From Deltaproteobacteria bacterium (GTDB taxonomy: Bacteria > Myxococcota_A > UBA796 > GCA-2862545): 64,000 nucleotides of DNA. A program made the translations under genes and the position numbers. Numbering within the stretch: the first letter of the stretch is position 1; each line of letters begins with the position of its first letter. The stretch spans positions 1 through 64,000 of the forward strand of contig SBGP01000010.1 in NCBI GenBank assembly GCA_006226595.1. Direction: 5' to 3'. The notes beneath the pieces are model-generated. The model was not told the DNA's origin, ran no database searches, and saw only the letters and a list, made by a program, of their open reading frames with translations. Positions 7,889 to 15,612 of this stretch are shown here, piece by piece.

Positions 7889-9468
7889 TGCCCGCCCAAG
7901 GACGACGCTTTCACCTCGAGCAACGCATCGGCGCCGGCGCCTATGGCGAAGTGTTCCTCGCCGAGCTGTCGAGCACCGCAGGGTTCAAGAAACGGGTGGC
8001 GGTCAAGCTACTGCACCCGCATCACGCCGACAGCGAAGAGGCCGGCCGTCGCCTGCGCGACGAGGCCCGCATCCTCGGGCGCCTCTCGCACCGTCATATC
8101 GTCACCGTGCTCGACCTCGTTCGCCTCGACAACCGCTGGGCCCTGGTCATGGACTACGTGCCGGGCGCCGACCTGGAGCGCGTGATCGACGGGCTGCATG
8201 CCGCAAGCGAGCGCTTTCCGCCGGCAGCCGCCCTGGAGATCGGCGCCGCCGTGGCTCGCGCCCTCGACGCCGCGTTCACCACCGACGATGGCAGAGGTGG
8301 CAACCTGGCGGTGATCCATCGCGACGTGAAGCCCTCCAACATCCGGCTCACCGCCGATGGGGACGTCAAGGTCCTGGACTTCGGCGTAGCCCGCGCCGAC
8401 GTGGAGGGACGGGAGGCCTCCACGGGGCTCTACCGCACGGGCACCGAGCGCTACATGGCCCCGGAGCGCATCCTCGGCGGCAAGGAGTCGCCCGCGGGCG
8501 ACGTGTACAGCCTCGCCGCCACCATCGCCGAGCTCCTGCTCATGCGGCCCATCGGAAGGACCCCGTGTCTGCCCGAGGAGCACCGGGCCTTCGTGACCGA
8601 GACCGCCGAGGCCCTGAGGGTACGGCTCGCGAACGACGGGTTCACCGCCGAAGACGTGGTGAGCACGATGATCGACGCCCTGGACGCCGACCCCATCGCC
8701 CGCCCCAGTGCCCGTGAGCTGGCCAGCCGCTGGCAGGCCCTTGCCCGCCATGCCGGTGAGGACCTCGCGAGCTTCGCCAGTCGCGCGGTGCCCGCCGTGC
8801 GCGAGCGCCTCGGAGATCACACCGAGCCCGTGGACGCGGTGCTCAGCGAGCACAGCTTCGGCACCCTGGTCCCGCCAGCGGAGGAGCTGGCTGGCTACCT
8901 GCCGGGCGAAGCCCTCTCCGAGGAGGCGGCCGCCCCGGTGGTGTTTCGCCCCGACCGCCGCACGGGCCGCGCCTGGGTCCTCGCCCCGCTGCTCGTCCTT
9001 CTCGCCGCGGGCGCGTGGTGGACACAGCAAGCGCCAGAGCCGGAGCCGGCCCCGGTCGCAGCCACCAGCGAGGTCGCCAGCATCGTCGCCGTGGAGCCCG
9101 CCCGCGCCGCCGCTCCCGAGGTGGTGCCACCCCCGAAGCCCACACCCGCTCCAGCGTCGGTGGCGCGCCCCCGGCCCGCACCGCGCCCAGCCCCCGCGAT
9201 TCGACCCGCTCCAGCTCCCATCCCGTCCCCCACCCCCGCGCAGGTCGATCGCGCCATGTTCGTCGCACCCGACGCCAGCGCCCTGACCGTGACCTGCGGC
9301 GACGTCGTCGGCTCCGGCACCACCGGCGTTCGCCTGCGGCGCTTTCCTGCTGGCGAGTGCACCGTGAGCGCGATGGTCCTCGGCAAGCAGCGCGAGGTCG
9401 CCGTCGAGGTCGACGCCGTCTCCGAGGTGCGCTGTGAGCTCGCCGGGGAGGTGCTCGCATGCGGCTGA
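7888..9468 (+). CDS. Transmembrane serine/threonine protein kinase
   Basis: 526 residues. The Hanks-type kinase domain (about 8-285) is complete: glycine loop GAGAYGEV, Lys40 in VAVKLL, catalytic HRDVKPSN with Asp146, DFG at 164-166 and YMAPE at 189-193. A single hydrophobic span (about 362-378) follows, then a Pro/Ala-rich stalk and a small C-terminal domain with two to three cysteines (TVTCGDVV, SEVRCELA) that would face the periplasm. Kinase in the cytoplasm plus an outside domain suggests a sensor of envelope state. It overlaps its neighbours on both sides, so it is part of the ECF/ChrR operon. Confidence 0.93.
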   Translation: MPAQGRRFHLEQRIGAGAYGEVFLAELSSTAGFKKRVAVKLLHPHHADSEEAGRRLRDEARILGRLSHRHIVTVLDLVRLDNRWALVMDYVPGADLERVIDGLHAASERFPPAAALEIGAAVARALDAAFTTDDGRGGNLAVIHRDVKPSNIRLTADGDVKVLDFGVARADVEGREASTGLYRTGTERYMAPERILGGKESPAGDVYSLAATIAELLLMRPIGRTPCLPEEHRAFVTETAEALRVRLANDGFTAEDVVSTMIDALDADPIARPSARELASRWQALARHAGEDLASFASRAVPAVRERLGDHTEPVDAVLSEHSFGTLVPPAEELAGYLPGEALSEEAAAPVVFRPDRRTGRAWVLAPLLVLLAAGAWWTQQAPEPEPAPVAATSEVASIVAVEPARAAAPEVVPPPKPTPAPASVARPRPAPRPAPAIRPAPAPIPSPTPAQVDRAMFVAPDASALTVTCGDVVGSGTTGVRLRRFPAGECTVSAMVLGKQREVAVEVDAVSEVRCELAGEVLACG

Positions 9469-10910
9469 TCGCGTTGATGGTCGCTCTGGCAGCCCCCGCG
9501 CACGCCACCGAGGTGGTGTGGCTCACCGTCCACGACCCCTCCGCCGAACTCCGCGTGGGCTCCGCAGCGGGCGCCGAAGGTCCGCCGCTGGCGGTGGACG
9601 ACCTTCGTTACGCCGCCACCCACGACCCCGAGGCCGACGAGCAGGCGCTCGAGGCCCTCGACGCGGTGCTCGCGGAGGTCCGCCCCTTCGAGTCGCGCCT
9701 CGATGGCGAACTCATCATCATGCGCGAGCTCGAGGCCCCCATCTCTGCCGTGCGGGTGCTACGCGACGAGTCCGATCGGGAGCGCTTGTTCCGAGCGCTG
9801 GTGTACCAGGGCTTCGCCGTGAACCGGTTCTTCGACGTCGAGCTCGGCGAGGCCCCGAAGGCCGCTCCGTACCGGCTCGATGCCGAGTCCGGCGCGCAGG
9901 TCCGGCCCTGGGTCGAGGCCCTGGCCCTGGAACCCGAGCGCAAGCTCACGCCCTACGAGGTCGCCGAGGCCCCGGCGCGCATCGCCTATAGCGAGCTCCA
10001 GGCGGTGCAGGCCGCCGCACTCCCGGCGCTGATCGTGCCTCCCGAGCTGCCCGAGGACGCGGTGCTCGTGGTCGACGGCCGCGCAGTCGACACCACCGCG
10101 AGCCCCACGCTCCGCGTGGTTCCGGGCCGCCACCTCGTGCACGTGCGCCGGGGCGAGTACGTGGCGACCCGCTGGGATGTGCGCCTGGGACCCGCAGAGA
10201 GTGCGGACCTGGAGTGGGTCAGCGGCGACGTGGCCTTCGCAGCCTGGCAAGCCAACCTCGCCGCCGGCAAGCCCACCCCGCCGACGCCCGAGCTCGCCGC
10301 CAGCGTCGAGGCCCTCGGGGGTTCAGTGGTGGTCGCGCTCCAGCACGGCGATCGGCTGCTCGCCTACACCCTGACCCCAGAGGCGACCCTGCCCCTGGAG
10401 CTGCCGCGCCCACAGGCCGCGCGTGACGATGCGCCGGGCCGCGCCGTGCAGGCCGAGCTGTCCCTGGGCAGCGGGTGGGTCGGCAGCCACGACTTCTATT
10501 ACCAGGACTACACCGCGGCTCCGAACAGCGGGGCCACCGTGAATGCCGCGTCGCTCGGCACGAGTGCAGCCCTGTCCCTCGACACGGGCCCCGTGCGCTT
10601 CGTCGCCGGTGTCGACCTGCTCCTTCCCCTCGGCGAGCACCACGCCGCGCGCTACCGCGACCGCTTCCTGCGCCTGCGCCCGACGCCCTTCGCGGGAGTG
10701 GGACTCGCCCCGATCCAGGTCGTCGCTGGCTATGCCTTCCCTTACCACCCCTGGGTCGGCGGTCGGCTGGCCTTCCCCCTCACCGGCGCCCTCGAGCTCC
10801 GGGCCGTGGGAGGTGGCGGCATTCCCGCCGCGTACCGCCGCGAAGACGGCACCACGTACCGCACACGTCCACTGGGCTCGGCCTGGGCAGGGGTGGGGGT
10901 TCGACTGTGA
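9459..10910 (+). CDS. Exported PEGA-like / beta-barrel envelope protein
   Basis: 483 residues with a signal peptide (MRLIALMVALAAPAHA). A central segment, VLVVDGRAVDTTASPTLRVV followed by PGRHLVHVRRGEY, resembles a PEGA surface domain. The final 150 residues alternate hydrophobic and polar residues and end in an aromatic/aliphatic strand (WAGVGVRL), as expected of an outer-membrane barrel. The start overlaps the kinase by ten bases. It is placed between the kinase and the sigma factor, so it may be the outer-membrane part of the same signalling unit. No enzyme motif is visible. Confidence 0.65.
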   Translation: MRLIALMVALAAPAHATEVVWLTVHDPSAELRVGSAAGAEGPPLAVDDLRYAATHDPEADEQALEALDAVLAEVRPFESRLDGELIIMRELEAPISAVRVLRDESDRERLFRALVYQGFAVNRFFDVELGEAPKAAPYRLDAESGAQVRPWVEALALEPERKLTPYEVAEAPARIAYSELQAVQAAALPALIVPPELPEDAVLVVDGRAVDTTASPTLRVVPGRHLVHVRRGEYVATRWDVRLGPAESADLEWVSGDVAFAAWQANLAAGKPTPPTPELAASVEALGGSVVVALQHGDRLLAYTLTPEATLPLELPRPQAARDDAPGRAVQAELSLGSGWVGSHDFYYQDYTAAPNSGATVNAASLGTSAALSLDTGPVRFVAGVDLLLPLGEHHAARYRDRFLRLRPTPFAGVGLAPIQVVAGYAFPYHPWVGGRLAFPLTGALELRAVGGGGIPAAYRREDGTTYRTRPLGSAWAGVGVRL

Positions 10911-11533
10911 CCGCGGACATCCGGTCGTTGGGCCTCTCAGCGGCGGCCCGTGCTATGGAGCCCGTTGCCGAGGGGTTTCTCCGGGTGGCCGAGACCATCG
11001 ACATGCTGCTCTGCCGGGTGCGCGATCAGCGCGATCGCGCCGCTTTCGTGGAGCTGTTCCGCGTTCAGGGGCCGAAGATCAAGGCCTACCTGATCCGCGG
11101 CGGGCTGTCCGGCGCCCTGGCCGAGGAGACCACCCAGGAGGTGTTCCTCAAGGTGTGGCGACGCAGCAGTTCTTTCGATGCCAACCGCGGGAGCGCATCC
11201 GCATGGATCTACACCATCGCCAGGAACGCACGCGTCGACCGCCAACGCGAGCAGCGGGTGCCCCGGTGGGACCTCGACGACCCCACGCTGGTCACCCGGC
11301 CGCCCTCCCCGCTCGAGGCGACGGCGGTCGCACGCTCCAACGCCCGGCTGCACGACGCGATGAACGGCCTTCCCACCGATCAGCGGCTGGTGGTGCACGC
11401 CGCATACTTCGAGCACCGCACCATGCGTGAAATTGCCGACGCGGAGGCCGTGCCCATCGGCACGGTGAAGAGCCGCATGCGCCTCGCCCTGAGTCGCCTT
11501 CGGGCACTGCTGGGGCAGGAGGAATCCTCTTGA
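10907..11533 (+). CDS. ECF RNA polymerase sigma factor, ChrR-partnered type
   Basis: 208 residues from GTG 10907, which overlaps the preceding stop; a start at ATG 10955 is possible because ECF similarity begins near LLCRVRDQRDRAAF. Region 2 is clear (EETTQEVFLKVWRR, GSASAWIYTIARNARVD) and region 4 has the helix-turn-helix REIADAEAVPIGTVKSRMRL. It is the ECF type that pairs with ChrR anti-sigma factors, and the next gene is such a factor with a stop/start overlap (TTGA). By analogy with RpoE-ChrR it would respond to singlet oxygen, organic peroxide or metal stress; the signal here is inferred. Confidence 0.9.
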   Translation: MTADIRSLGLSAAARAMEPVAEGFLRVAETIDMLLCRVRDQRDRAAFVELFRVQGPKIKAYLIRGGLSGALAEETTQEVFLKVWRRSSSFDANRGSASAWIYTIARNARVDRQREQRVPRWDLDDPTLVTRPPSPLEATAVARSNARLHDAMNGLPTDQRLVVHAAYFEHRTMREIADAEAVPIGTVKSRMRLALSRLRALLGQEESS

Positions 11534-12171
11534 GCATTCAACACCACGTCCCCGAAGAGACCCTGGTCGAGTACGCCGCTGGCGTGCTCGGAGAAGGGGT
11601 CGCCCTGCTGGTCGCCACCCACTGCGCCTTGTGCCCCGCATGCCGGCGCACCGTCGAAGAACTCGAAGAGCTCGGTGCCTCCGCGGTCGATGCCCTCGAC
11701 GACGCACCGCTCGCCGCCGGTTCCGAGGATGCCCTGCTCGCAATGCTCGACGGTCCCCAGCCCCTCTCCCCGCACGTCCCTCCGCCCGACGGCATCTTGC
11801 CCATGCCGCTGCGGGCCTACACCGGCCCCCTCGACGAGGTGCCGTTCAAGCGCTTCATCCCCCAGGTGAGCCAGTTCGACCTGCCGCTGACGCACGGTTC
11901 CATGCCCGTCCAGCTGCTCAAGCTGCGACCCGGGTTTCGGGTACCCAAGCACCAGCACGTCGGCACCGAACGCACCCTGGTGCTCGCCGGTGGGTTCACC
12001 GACAACTACGGCCAGTACGGCCCCGGGGACCTCTCGGTGCTCGGCGAGGGCGAGGACCACCTGCAGCGCATCGACGACGGCGACGTGTGCATCGCCCTGG
12101 TCGTCAACGACAGCCCGCTCGTGCCGCGCACCTGGGTCGGCAAGCTCGCGCGCTGGCTCACCGGCCTGTAG
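11530..12171 (+). CDS. chrR: ChrR-family zinc/cupin anti-sigma factor
   Basis: 213 residues from TTG 11530. The N-terminal anti-sigma domain keeps the zinc ligands at the same residue numbers as R. sphaeroides ChrR: His6, His31, Cys35 and Cys38 (THCALCPAC). The C-terminal cupin has the HQHVGTE metal motif and a later His in GEGEDH. In the known system the first domain holds the sigma factor and the cupin is needed for response to singlet oxygen. Translationally coupled to the sigma gene and last in its operon. It ends in a convergent junction with the M13 peptidase gene. Confidence 0.92.
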   Translation: MSIQHHVPEETLVEYAAGVLGEGVALLVATHCALCPACRRTVEELEELGASAVDALDDAPLAAGSEDALLAMLDGPQPLSPHVPPPDGILPMPLRAYTGPLDEVPFKRFIPQVSQFDLPLTHGSMPVQLLKLRPGFRVPKHQHVGTERTLVLAGGFTDNYGQYGPGDLSVLGEGEDHLQRIDDGDVCIALVVNDSPLVPRTWVGKLARWLTGL

Positions 12172-12184
12172 CGAGCCCCACAAA

Positions 12185-12213
12185 CACGAACGCCCCGGCC
12201 AGGGCCAGGGCGT
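12185..12213 (-). terminator. Candidate terminator after the M13 peptidase gene
   Basis: ACGCCC (12190-12195) pairs with GGGCGT (12208-12213), with a C-A mismatch and an inner GGCC/GGCC pair. On the minus strand the stem is followed by TTCGTGTTTGTGG rather than a pure U run. The same layout occurs after two other minus-strand genes (43112, 49390). Confidence 0.5.
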
Positions 12214-12239
12214 CGGGGCTACCGAAAAGCCGGCGGGGC

Positions 12240-14267
12240 CTACCAGACCTCGCAGATCTCGTCCTCGGGCGGACGCATCGGCGTGCCGACCTCGCAGCCG
12301 AAGGCCTCGCCGAACTCGGGCGTGTTCACGAGCGAGCCGTTCACGCGGTACTTGCCGGGGCTGTGCGAGTCGACCTTGGCGAGCATCGCCGCGTACTCGG
12401 GCGTGGCCTCGGTGCACCAGGACTGGGCGAAGCCGAGGAACACGAGCTGCTCCGGCGTGAAGCCGGCCTTGCCCTCTTCGGCGCCGTTCTTCTCGGCCCA
12501 GGCCTTGTACGCGCGGTAGGTCTGCTTGATGCCGCCCATGTCGGCGATGTTCTCGCCGAGGGTCAGCTCGCCGTTGAGCTTGCCGCCGGGGACGTCGTAC
12601 TGGTTGTACTGCTCGACCACGCAGGCGGTGCGCTCCTCGAAGCGCTCGGCGACCTCGGGGGCCCACCACTCGTGCATCTTGCCGGTGCCGTCGAACTTGC
12701 GGCCGTCGTCGTCGAAGCCATGGGTCAGCTCGTGACCGACGACCATGCCGATCGCGCCGAAGTTCATCGCCCGCGGGAAGCCCGCGTCGAAGAAGGGCGC
12801 CTGGAGGATGCCCGCCGGGAACACGATCTCGTTCGCCGAGGGGTTGTAGTAGGCGTTGACCGTGGACGGGGTCATGAACCACTCGGCCTTGTCGACCGGG
12901 CCACCCACCTTGGCGAGGATGTCGTCGACCTGCCAGGCCTTGGTGGCGAGGATGTTGCCGAAGTGGTCGCCCTTGTCGAAGGCCACGCCCTCGTAGGTCT
13001 CCCAGCTGTCGGGGTAGCCGATCTTGTTCGTGACCATCTTCGCCTTCTCGGCGGCCTTGGCACGGGTGTCGTCGTCCATCCACTCGAGCTCGGCGAGACC
13101 GGCCTCGAAGGCCTCCTCGATGCCGGCGATCATCTCGAGGGCGATGTCCTTGGAGTCACCGCCGAAGGCCCGCTCGACGTAGGCCTTGCCGAGCAGCTCA
13201 CCGACGGAGCCGTCGACCTGGGCCACGCAGCGCTTCCAGCGGGGACGCTGCTCCTTCTGACCGGAGAGCTGCTTGCCGAAGAACTCGAAGCGGTGGTCGA
13301 TGAAGTCCTGCGAGAGGTAGGCGCTGAGCTGGTTCGCTGCGTGGAACTTCGCGTAGGCCTTGAGCGTGTCGAGCTCGGTCTCGTCGATCGCCGCCGAGAG
13401 GGCCACGAAGTAGTCCGGCGTCATCACGTTGAGCGCCTGCGGGTCGTGGCCGAGCGCGGCGAACTGCGCGTCGAAGCCGACCGAGGGCGCGGACTTGGCG
13501 AGCTCCTCGCGGGTCGTCGGGTGGTAGGTGTTCGACGGGTCCCACAGCTCCGCGCGGGGCAGGCTGTTCTCGGCGAGGCGGGTCTCGAAGGCGACGATGG
13601 CGGCGGCCTGCTTCGCGGCCTCCTCCTCGCTCACCCCGGCCAGCACGAGCACGCCGGCCACGTAGGCCTGGTAGCCCTCGACCACACCCTTGTCTTCGGC
13701 CAGGTAGTAGTCCCGGTCGGGAAGACCGATGCCACCCTGGAGCAGGTTGAGCACCATGGTCTCGGGGTTCTCGTAGTCCGCACCCGCGTAGGCTCCGTAC
13801 AGGATGTCGACGCCCGCACGTCCGAGCTCGCCCGCCACCGTCGCGAAGGCGGCCTTGTCGCCAGCAGCGTCGATCTTCCCGAACAGGGGCTCGAGGGGCT
13901 TCGCGCCCAGACCATCGATGGTCTCGGTGTCCATGCAGCTCGCGTAGAGCGTGCCTTCGCGGCTGTCCGGGTTCTCCTCGAGGATGGTCTTCAGCAGGTC
14001 CTGGTTGCTCTTGGCAATCTCGTGGAAGCTGCGGCCCCAGGACGTCTGGTCCGAGGGGATCTCGTTGGAGTCGAGCCAGCCGCCACACGCGAACTGGTAG
14101 AAGTCCGTGCACGGGTCGGTGCCACGGTCGAGTGCCGCCTCGATGCTCGCCGAGACCGGATCGTCCGGCATCGCCGGCTGCTCCGGCGCGGCGACTTCGG
14201 GCGAAGCCTTGTTTCCGCAGGAGGCGAGGGTGAACGCGAGGACCGAGACGAGAGCTGAAGTACGCAT
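12240..14267 (-). CDS. M13 family zinc metallopeptidase, lipoprotein
   Basis: 675 residues from ATG 14267; an upstream in-frame start would spoil the signal peptide MRTSALVSVLAFTLASC, whose lipobox Cys suggests membrane anchoring. This neprilysin/PepO-type peptidase has the VNAYYNP substrate motif, zinc-binding VVGHELTHGFDD, GENIADMGG with the third ligand, and the family's typical C-terminal CEVW. The length matches M13 enzymes. It probably cuts extracellular or periplasmic peptides. A sigma-54-like promoter lies far upstream (14537-14552), giving a leader of about 260 bases with a pyrimidine-rich tract. Confidence 0.95.
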   Translation of the reverse strand: MRTSALVSVLAFTLASCGNKASPEVAAPEQPAMPDDPVSASIEAALDRGTDPCTDFYQFACGGWLDSNEIPSDQTSWGRSFHEIAKSNQDLLKTILEENPDSREGTLYASCMDTETIDGLGAKPLEPLFGKIDAAGDKAAFATVAGELGRAGVDILYGAYAGADYENPETMVLNLLQGGIGLPDRDYYLAEDKGVVEGYQAYVAGVLVLAGVSEEEAAKQAAAIVAFETRLAENSLPRAELWDPSNTYHPTTREELAKSAPSVGFDAQFAALGHDPQALNVMTPDYFVALSAAIDETELDTLKAYAKFHAANQLSAYLSQDFIDHRFEFFGKQLSGQKEQRPRWKRCVAQVDGSVGELLGKAYVERAFGGDSKDIALEMIAGIEEAFEAGLAELEWMDDDTRAKAAEKAKMVTNKIGYPDSWETYEGVAFDKGDHFGNILATKAWQVDDILAKVGGPVDKAEWFMTPSTVNAYYNPSANEIVFPAGILQAPFFDAGFPRAMNFGAIGMVVGHELTHGFDDDGRKFDGTGKMHEWWAPEVAERFEERTACVVEQYNQYDVPGGKLNGELTLGENIADMGGIKQTYRAYKAWAEKNGAEEGKAGFTPEQLVFLGFAQSWCTEATPEYAAMLAKVDSHSPGKYRVNGSLVNTPEFGEAFGCEVGTPMRPPEDEICEVW

Positions 14268-14341
14268 GGGCGCGCTTCTACCCCGTAAGCCCCGCCGCAT
14301 CCGTCAAGAAATGCCATGGAACCCAGCCTCCCTGAGCACGA

Positions 14342-14368
14342 CACCCCGGCCGAGAGCGGTCCGGGGTG
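14342..14368 (-). repeat. 8-bp inverted repeat in the M13 leader
   Basis: CACCCCGG (14342-14349) and CCGGGGTG (14361-14368) are exact complements with an 11-base loop. It would form a GC-rich hairpin in the leader RNA, about 75 bases before the start codon, downstream of the pyrimidine tract. Confidence 0.5.
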
Positions 14369-14379
14369 CGTTCATAGAT

Positions 14380-14510
14380 AAAGGCGGGAAGAGCCAGAGA
14401 AGAAAAGGGAGAAGAGCAGATAGAGCAGAAGCGGCAGAGCCAGAAGAAGAGCTGAGACGCAGATAAAAGAGAGGAGAAGAGCCACAGGGAAGAGGAAGAG
14501 CGACAGAGCA
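14380..14510. repeat. Polypurine/polypyrimidine tract
   Basis: About 130 bases of plus strand are almost only A and G, built of irregular AGAAGAG/AGAGC units. The base usage is unlike anything else in the window. In the minus-strand transcript it becomes a C/U-rich, G-poor segment resembling a Rho loading (rut) region. Confidence 0.7.
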
Positions 14511-14536
14511 CCGAGATGCGGTACGCCCCCAAGTAA

Positions 14537-14552
14537 AGCAAGGGTCATGCCA
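14537..14552 (-). promoter_or_regulatory. Candidate sigma-54 promoter for the M13 peptidase
   Basis: On the minus strand this reads TGGCATGACCCTTGCT. GG and GC are ten bases apart as required for -24/-12 promoters, and only one base differs from TGGCAC-N5-TTGCT. Predicted start near 14526. Confidence 0.5.
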
Positions 14553-14630
14553 GCTTCCGAACCCCTGAAAACAGGGACTTCCGCTCCTGGTGCGACAAAA
14601 GATCCGCGGACATGGGCGCCCCATGCCCCA

Positions 14631-15479
14631 TCAGCGCCCCACTCGGCTCCAGTCGATCAGTCCCGAGCTGCCGCCGTCGCGCTGACAGCTGCCGCAGAAG
14701 AAGCTGTCGTAGCCGCGCACACCGGCGACCCGGATCCGGGCGCCACACCGCGGACAGGGCTCTCCCTTGCGGTTGCGGACCTTGAGGAAGTCGCGGAGCT
14801 TCTCGTCGAGCGGCGGCTGACGCGCCTCGAGCTCGGCGGCGGCTCCGGCGAGCACCGCGGGCACCGCACGATGCAGCGCCTCGACCTGCGCATCGGAGAG
14901 CTTGTTGCAGCGGGTCTTTGGGTGGACCTTCGCCTCGAACAGGACCTCGTCGGCGTAGGCGTTGCCGAGGGCGTCGACCTCGCTCTTGTCCATGAGGAAC
15001 AGGCGGACCTGGTCTCGGCGCTTGCGAATGCGGGCCGAGAAGGCATCGAGGGTGAACACGTCGGGGTCGAGCGCATCGAGGCCGAGGGTGCCGAGCCCGG
15101 GGATGTCCGTCCAGCGCTCGTGCGGGCACACGTAGACCTTGCCCATGCGCACGTCATCCCGGTAGCGCAGCTCGACGTCGCCGAGTCCGAGCACGAACAC
15201 GGTGTCCTTGCGTCGCCGGCCCCCGCGCTTGCCGAGGTCGAAGCGCCCGGCGAGCATCGGTGCGATGAGCAGGTCGCGGCCGGAGAGCCCGAAGTGGGCG
15301 AAGTGGGCCCGACGGGCGAGCGACGTGACGCGCTGGCCCACGAGCAGCTCCTCGGGCGTGCCCTCTTCCATGAGGCGCAGAACCACGGGGTCCTTGACGA
15401 CCACCTCCTCGATCACCCGCCCAGACAGGGCCTCAGCGAGGATGGGCAGCGCGTAGTCCAGGTCCGGACGCTCGGCCAC
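14631..15479 (-). CDS. Divergent Fpg/Nei-like DNA glycosylase homologue
   Basis: 282 residues from GTG 15479, with AAGGAG upstream. The Fpg/Nei fold is shown by the N-terminal helix (AERPDLDYALPIL) and a C-terminal zinc finger CPRCG...FCGSCQ. Fpg enzymes excise oxidised purines by bifunctional glycosylase/AP-lyase chemistry. Three key residues appear replaced: the N-terminal Pro nucleophile is Ala, the Lys of the usual RRGKY segment is His (RRAHF), and the zinc-finger Arg is Tyr (GYDSFFC). The Glu next to the N-terminus remains. It is therefore a divergent member, possibly with altered or no lyase activity. It is divergent from the protease cluster. Confidence 0.8.
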   Translation of the reverse strand: MAERPDLDYALPILAEALSGRVIEEVVVKDPVVLRLMEEGTPEELLVGQRVTSLARRAHFAHFGLSGRDLLIAPMLAGRFDLGKRGGRRRKDTVFVLGLGDVELRYRDDVRMGKVYVCPHERWTDIPGLGTLGLDALDPDVFTLDAFSARIRKRRDQVRLFLMDKSEVDALGNAYADEVLFEAKVHPKTRCNKLSDAQVEALHRAVPAVLAGAAAELEARQPPLDEKLRDFLKVRNRKGEPCPRCGARIRVAGVRGYDSFFCGSCQRDGGSSGLIDWSRVGR

Positions 15480-15612
15480 GACAGCTCCTTCGAAGGTCTG
15501 CGACGCCGTGAACGTCGACGACGGCGAAGACACAACTTACCCTGAAGGTACTGCGGGAGACGGCCAGGCGCGGGAGCCGTCTTCCACCCCGCTGCTGAGA
15601 GGAACGCGCTCC

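Larger units (their letters stand above)
14268..14630. other. Non-coding leader region of the M13 peptidase gene
   Basis: This 363-base gap holds, in minus-strand order, a sigma-54-like promoter (14552-14537), a pyrimidine-rich (plus-strand purine-rich) tract of about 130 bases, and an 8-bp inverted repeat hairpin at 14342-14368. An 87-codon minus frame crosses it but is low-complexity Ser/Phe/Leu with no Shine-Dalgarno sequence and was not called. Confidence 0.6.

Noticed and set aside
14278-14541. 87-codon minus frame in the M13 leader
   Set aside because: It translates the pyrimidine tract into Ser/Phe/Leu/Cys low-complexity sequence and has no ribosome binding site.
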